Shown here: piece by piece, positions 31,631 through 35,245 of the stretch
How the letters are laid out: each line of letters opens with the position of its first letter
Position numbering within the stretch: position 1 is the stretch's first letter
Assembly: GCA_024681795.1 (NCBI GenBank)
Contig: JAILAD010000048.1
Coordinates: 1 to 35,245 of the forward strand
Length of the DNA: 35,245 bases
Reading direction: 5' to 3'
Origin: Lachnospiraceae bacterium
GTDB lineage: Bacteria > Bacillota > Clostridia > Lachnospirales > Lachnospiraceae
Program-made: the position numbers and the translations under genes
The notes under the pieces: generated by a model
Databases searched by the model: none
What the model was told of the DNA's origin: nothing
Seen by the model: the letters and a program-made list of their open reading frames with translations, nothing else

Positions 31631-34021
31631 ATGTTTGGCGTAGTAAAACGTGACGGTACAACAACAGATTTTAATCTGACAAAAATCAGTGATGCAATTA
31701 TCAAGGCATTTAATGCAACGGACGTACAATTCAGCAATGATATTGTGGATCTGCTTTCTTTAAGAGTAACGGCGGATTTCCAGAGTAAGGTAAAAGACGG
31801 AAACGTTCATGTGGAAGATATCCAGGACTCGGTTGAGAAGATTCTTGAGCAGTCCGGATACACCGAAGCAGCCAAGGCTTTCATTTTATATAGAAAGCAG
31901 AGAGAAAAACTTCGTGAGATGAAGTCCACGATTCTCGATTATAAGGAAGTCGTAAACAGCTATGTAAAAGTAGAAGACTGGAGAGTAAAAGAGAATTCCA
32001 CCGTAACCTATTCCGTAGGCGGTCTGATTCTTTCCAACTCCGGTGCGGTAACCGCAAATTACTGGTTATCCGAAATCTATGATGCGGAAATCGCGGAAGC
32101 ACACAGAAATGCAGACATTCATATCCATGACCTTTCCATGTTAACCGGATATTGTGCCGGATGGTCATTAAAGCAGCTGATTCAGGAAGGCCTCGGAGGA
32201 ATTACCGGAAAAATCACTTCCGCTCCGGCAGCGCATCTTTCGGTTCTCTGCAACCAGATGGTTAACTTCCTCGGTATCATGCAGAACGAGTGGGCAGGCG
32301 CACAGGCATTTTCATCCTTCGATACCTATCTTGCTCCTTTCGTAAAAGTGGATCATTTATCTTATGATGAAGTAAAGAAGAGCATCGAATCCTTCATCTA
32401 TGGTGTAAATACCCCTTCCAGATGGGGAACACAGGCTCCGTTCACGAATGTTACATTGGACTGGACCGTTCCGAACGATCTGGCAGAACTTCCCGCACTG
32501 GTAGGCGGCAAGGAAATGGATTTCTGCTATAAGGACTGCAAGGCAGAAATGGATATGATCAACAAAGCATTCCTGGAAACCATGATTGAAGGTGATGCAA
32601 ACGGACGCGGATTCCAGTATCCGATTCCTACTTATTCCATAACGAGAGACTTTGACTGGTCCGAATCCGAGAACAATAAACTCTTATTCGATATGACTGC
32701 AAAATACGGAACTCCGTATTTCTCAAATTATATCAACTCCGATATGGAGCCGAGCGACGTACGTTCCATGTGCTGCCGTCTGCGTCTTGACTTAAGAGAA
32801 CTGAGAAGAAAATCCGGCGGATTCTTCGGTTCCGGTGAATCCACGGGTTCCGTCGGCGTTGTTACCATCAACATGCCGAGAATTGCTTATCTTTCCGCAG
32901 ATGAAGCCGAATTCTTCAAGCGTCTGGACAGAATGATGGATATTTCCGCAAGAAGCTTAAAGATTAAGAGAGGTGTTATTTCCAAGTTACTGGAGGAAGG
33001 ACTTTATCCTTACACCAAGAGATATCTTGGAAGTTTTGACAATCATTTCTCGACCATCGGACTTGTCGGAATGAATGAAGTAGGTCTGAATGCAAACTGG
33101 CTTCGTGCCGATATGACCGACACCAGGACCCAGGAGTTTACCAAGAAGGTACTGAATCACATGAGAGAACGTCTTTCCGATTATCAGGAACAGTACGGCG
33201 ATCTTTACAACCTTGAGGCAACTCCGGCGGAGAGTACCGCTTATCGTCTTGCAAAGCATGACAGAAAGCGCTGGCCGAATATCAAGACTGCAGGAAAACC
33301 GGGAGATACCCCTTATTATACCAATTCCTCCCACCTTCCCGTTGATTTTACTACCGATATTTATGATGCACTGGATATTCAGGATGAGCTTCAGACATTG
33401 TATACTTCCGGAACCGTATTCCACGCATTCCTCGGAGAGAAACTTCCGGACTGGAAGGCAGCAGAGAAACTGGTACGTTCCATTGCGGAGAACTACAAAC
33501 TTCCTTACTATACCATGTCTCCGACCTATTCCATCTGCCGCGATCACGGATATCTTGCGGGTGAGCAGTACACCTGCCCGACCTGCGGTGCAAAGACCGA
33601 GGTTTACAGCAGAATTACCGGATACTATCGTCCGGTACAGAATTGGAACGACGGAAAATTGCAGGAATTCAAGAATCGTACCGAGTATGATATCGAACAT
33701 TCCGAAAGAAAAGAGAGTGTCAGCAAGGTTGTTACCGTTAAGAGTGAAGGGGATAATGTGAAGGTTGATATTGCAAATCCCGAAAACATCAAGTATCTTT
33801 TCGTAACCGCTACCTGTCCGAACTGCAAGCTTGCGAAGGAATACTTAAAGAACGAGCAGTATGTTGTACTTGATGCGGCAGAGAATGTCGAGCTTGTACA
33901 GAAATACGGAATTATGCAGGCCCCTACGCTGGTTGTTGTAAACGGCGACTCCTTCGAAAAATATGTGAATGTTTCCAACATCAAGAAATATGTCGATGAG
34001 AAGGCTGCGGTAAAGGCATAA
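31631..34021 (+). CDS. nrdD: Anaerobic ribonucleoside-triphosphate reductase with fused redoxin
   Basis: Class III reductase makes deoxynucleotides using an oxygen-sensitive glycyl radical. The 796-residue product has an N-terminal ATP-cone (about 3-90) for allosteric control, then the ten-stranded barrel with active-site cysteines around C175 (GYCAGWS) and C381-C382 (MCCRLRLD). A CPTCG zinc-type motif lies near 650 and the glycyl radical site is G664 in RITGYY. After this a thioredoxin/glutaredoxin-like domain (about 715-790) carries CPNC at 729-732. Such a fusion suggests electrons come from a redoxin rather than from formate. Start ATG 31631 follows GGGAGGAG; a longer frame from 31583 has no RBS. 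No nrdG activase gene follows before pyrF, so it must lie elsewhere. Two NrdR boxes precede the promoter. Confidence 0.95.
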   Translation: MFGVVKRDGTTTDFNLTKISDAIIKAFNATDVQFSNDIVDLLSLRVTADFQSKVKDGNVHVEDIQDSVEKILEQSGYTEAAKAFILYRKQREKLREMKSTILDYKEVVNSYVKVEDWRVKENSTVTYSVGGLILSNSGAVTANYWLSEIYDAEIAEAHRNADIHIHDLSMLTGYCAGWSLKQLIQEGLGGITGKITSAPAAHLSVLCNQMVNFLGIMQNEWAGAQAFSSFDTYLAPFVKVDHLSYDEVKKSIESFIYGVNTPSRWGTQAPFTNVTLDWTVPNDLAELPALVGGKEMDFCYKDCKAEMDMINKAFLETMIEGDANGRGFQYPIPTYSITRDFDWSESENNKLLFDMTAKYGTPYFSNYINSDMEPSDVRSMCCRLRLDLRELRRKSGGFFGSGESTGSVGVVTINMPRIAYLSADEAEFFKRLDRMMDISARSLKIKRGVISKLLEEGLYPYTKRYLGSFDNHFSTIGLVGMNEVGLNANWLRADMTDTRTQEFTKKVLNHMRERLSDYQEQYGDLYNLEATPAESTAYRLAKHDRKRWPNIKTAGKPGDTPYYTNSSHLPVDFTTDIYDALDIQDELQTLYTSGTVFHAFLGEKLPDWKAAEKLVRSIAENYKLPYYTMSPTYSICRDHGYLAGEQYTCPTCGAKTEVYSRITGYYRPVQNWNDGKLQEFKNRTEYDIEHSERKESVSKVVTVKSEGDNVKVDIANPENIKYLFVTATCPNCKLAKEYLKNEQYVVLDAAENVELVQKYGIMQAPTLVVVNGDSFEKYVNVSNIKKYVDEKAAVKA

Positions 34022-34101
34022 GCCGTAACATAAACGTAAAGAGCCGGAAAAAAGCCTGAATGCATGAATGCGGAAGAGGCGATTCCGGAGAAAAGAACAG
34101 T

Positions 34102-34132
34102 AAAGGGAGAACCGAAAGGAACTCCCTTTTTT
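34102..34132 (+). terminator. Rho-independent terminator after nrdD
   Basis: AAAGGGAG (34102-34109) pairs with CTCCCTTT (34122-34129). An inner CC-GAAA-GG hairpin is separated by an AA/AA internal loop, and T continues to 34132. Confidence 0.88.
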
Positions 34133-34203
34133 GTATGAAAGCAATAAAAAGAAGCAATGCTTTTTGGCAATATCAATAAAATGTAAGAATCCCAAAAAGA
34201 TAA

Positions 34204-34232
34204 TTGCCCTTATGATATAAAAAGTATAAAAT
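34204..34232 (+). promoter_or_regulatory. Candidate promoter of pyrF
   Basis: TTGCCC (34204-34209), a 17-bp spacer and TAAAAT (34227-34232). It follows the nrdD terminator, so pyrF appears to start a new unit. I see no PyrR-type leader. Confidence 0.5.
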
Positions 34233-34268
34233 AGAACTATATGTGTGAAAAAGAATGGAGACTGTAAT

Positions 34269-35210
34269 ATGATTAACCGGCTGGTAAAAGAAATTCAGAA
34301 AAAGAACGCTCCGATTGTGGTAGGACTTGATCCCACCATGAAATTTATTCCTGGTTATATAAAGGAAAACGCATTTTCCGTTTACGGAGAAACCCTGCAG
34401 GGTGCGGGAGAAGCCATCTGGCAGTTTAACAAAGGAATTGTGGATGCGGTATACGATCTGATTCCCGCTGTAAAACCGCAGATTGCCATGTATGAGCAGT
34501 TCGGAATCGAAGGCATGATTGCCTATAAGAAAACAGTCGATTATTGTAAATCAAAAGGTCTCGTGGTAATAGGTGATATCAAAAGAGGCGATATCGGCTC
34601 CACATCCGCAGCTTACGCAGTCGGTCATATCGGAAAAGTTTCCGTCGGTTCCTCGGTATTTGCTCCCTTTGATGAAGATTTTGTAACGGTAAATCCCTAT
34701 CTCGGTACGGACGGTGTAAAACCGTTTATTGATGTCTGTGCGGAAGAGAAGAAGGGAATTTTTGTGCTCGTAAAAACATCCAATCCGAGTTCCGGTGAAT
34801 TTCAGGACCGTCCGATTGCCGATGCGGATAACCGCCCGCTTTATGAGATTGTCGGACAGAAGGTTGATGAATGGGGAAAGAGCTGTATGGGTGAAAAATA
34901 CAGCTATGTCGGTGCTGTTGTCGGAGCGACTTATCCCGAGATGGGAAAGGTTCTTCGTGACATTATGCCGAACAGTCTGATTCTGGTACCGGGTTACGGG
35001 GCGCAGGGAGGAAAGGGAGCCGATCTGGTTCATTTCTTTAAAGCGGACGGAAGCGGTGCCATCGTGAATTCCTCCAGAGGAATTATTGCCGCTTACCAGA
35101 GCGAAAAGTATAAAGAGAGATTTTCCGAGAAAGAATATGCGGATGCTGCAAGAGCCGCAGTAATTGAGATGAAAGAAGATATTGCCGGTGCACTCGGCAT
35201 TACCGAATAA
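34269..35210 (+). CDS. pyrF: Orotidine 5'-phosphate decarboxylase (type 2)
   Basis: The enzyme decarboxylates OMP to UMP, the last step of pyrimidine synthesis. The 313-residue product is of the longer PyrF subfamily (about 270-310 residues) found in actinobacteria and Clostridia. It has GLDPTMKFIP near residue 19, the catalytic cluster GDIKRGDIGST near 100 (Asp-Lys-Asp), and the phosphate-binding end VPGYGAQGG near 245. The ATG at 34269 follows TGGAGA; an upstream in-frame ATG at 34245 has no RBS. A further gene begins 24 bases after its stop, so it probably starts a pyrimidine operon. Confidence 0.95.
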   Translation: MINRLVKEIQKKNAPIVVGLDPTMKFIPGYIKENAFSVYGETLQGAGEAIWQFNKGIVDAVYDLIPAVKPQIAMYEQFGIEGMIAYKKTVDYCKSKGLVVIGDIKRGDIGSTSAAYAVGHIGKVSVGSSVFAPFDEDFVTVNPYLGTDGVKPFIDVCAEEKKGIFVLVKTSNPSSGEFQDRPIADADNRPLYEIVGQKVDEWGKSCMGEKYSYVGAVVGATYPEMGKVLRDIMPNSLILVPGYGAQGGKGADLVHFFKADGSGAIVNSSRGIIAAYQSEKYKERFSEKEYADAARAAVIEMKEDIAGALGITE

Positions 35211-35234
35211 ATTGTGTTGGGGAGAATTGACAGG

Positions 35235-35245
35235 ATGAAAAAGAA
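35235..35245 (+). CDS. Start of the next gene (partial)
   Basis: An ATG at 35235, preceded by GGGGAG and ACAGG, begins Met-Lys-Lys before the window ends. Clostridial pyrF is often followed by pyrK or pyrE, so a pyrimidine gene is a reasonable guess, but the sequence is too short to say. Confidence 0.45.

Noticed and set aside
32987..33700. 237-codon minus-strand frame inside nrdD
   Set aside because: Shadow frame of a strongly conserved enzyme; no RBS, no recognisable protein.

Overview
The window looks like chromosome of a strictly anaerobic, gut-type Lachnospiraceae bacterium (Bacillota, class Clostridia). The support is family-level: DUF4317 and DUF4364 proteins, a Rho with a long charged insert, the order rho-rpmE-DUF1385-prmC-prfA, a purine end-pathway split into a PurO-type cyclohydrolase plus a stand-alone AICAR transformylase, class III (oxygen-sensitive) ribonucleotide reductase, and sigma-A promoters with strong GGAGG-type ribosome binding sites. 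I see no rRNA, tRNA, CRISPR array, prophage or intact insertion sequence. Most of the window is core genome with small accessory pieces.

Layout. 1-1.8 kb: DUF4317 protein, then a 39-residue membrane micropeptide and an orphan BlaI-type repressor behind a near-consensus promoter. 1.8-6.0 kb: clpB and rarA (protein disaggregation and replication-fork maintenance). 6.1-7.8 kb, minus strand: malic enzyme and a DUF4364 protein, ending in a terminator shared with rarA. 7.8-8.4 kb: no intact gene; a frameshifted remnant of an Rpn-type nuclease/transposase and a strong orphan terminator. 8.4-10.2 kb: a two-gene MacB/HrtB-like ABC exporter. 10.2-10.4 kb: a structured leader ending in a terminator hairpin in front of rho. 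10.4-15.3 kb: rho, rpmE, DUF1385, prmC, prfA (transcription termination, ribosome, translation termination). 15.3-18.0 kb: an AraC regulator divergent from pyruvate kinase, with abutting -35 boxes.

18.1-24.8 kb is a tightly packed five-gene transport operon: a DMT permease, a heterodimeric ABC exporter with one degenerate ATP site, and an ABCG-like ATPase carrying its own N-terminal membrane domain plus a separate permease. 24.8-25.5 kb: a small heat-shock protein whose promoter is overlapped by a CIRCE (HrcA) operator. 25.5-27.6 kb: purO and purH. 27.6-28.9 kb: azlCD behind a phased array of GTTWACATAA boxes. 28.9-31.2 kb: a trigger-factor-like lipoprotein and a TPR lipoprotein. 31.2-34.0 kb: nrdD with two NrdR boxes and a C-terminal fused redoxin domain. 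34.2 kb to the end: pyrF and the first codons of the next gene.

I did not find one obvious new 'system'. The best leads are the GTTWACATAA box array before azlC, with similar boxes before the DMT transporter and nrdD; the NrdD-redoxin fusion; the rho leader together with Rho's Glu-Lys pentapeptide insert; the ABCG ATPase with a membrane domain; and the micropeptide/BlaI pair.
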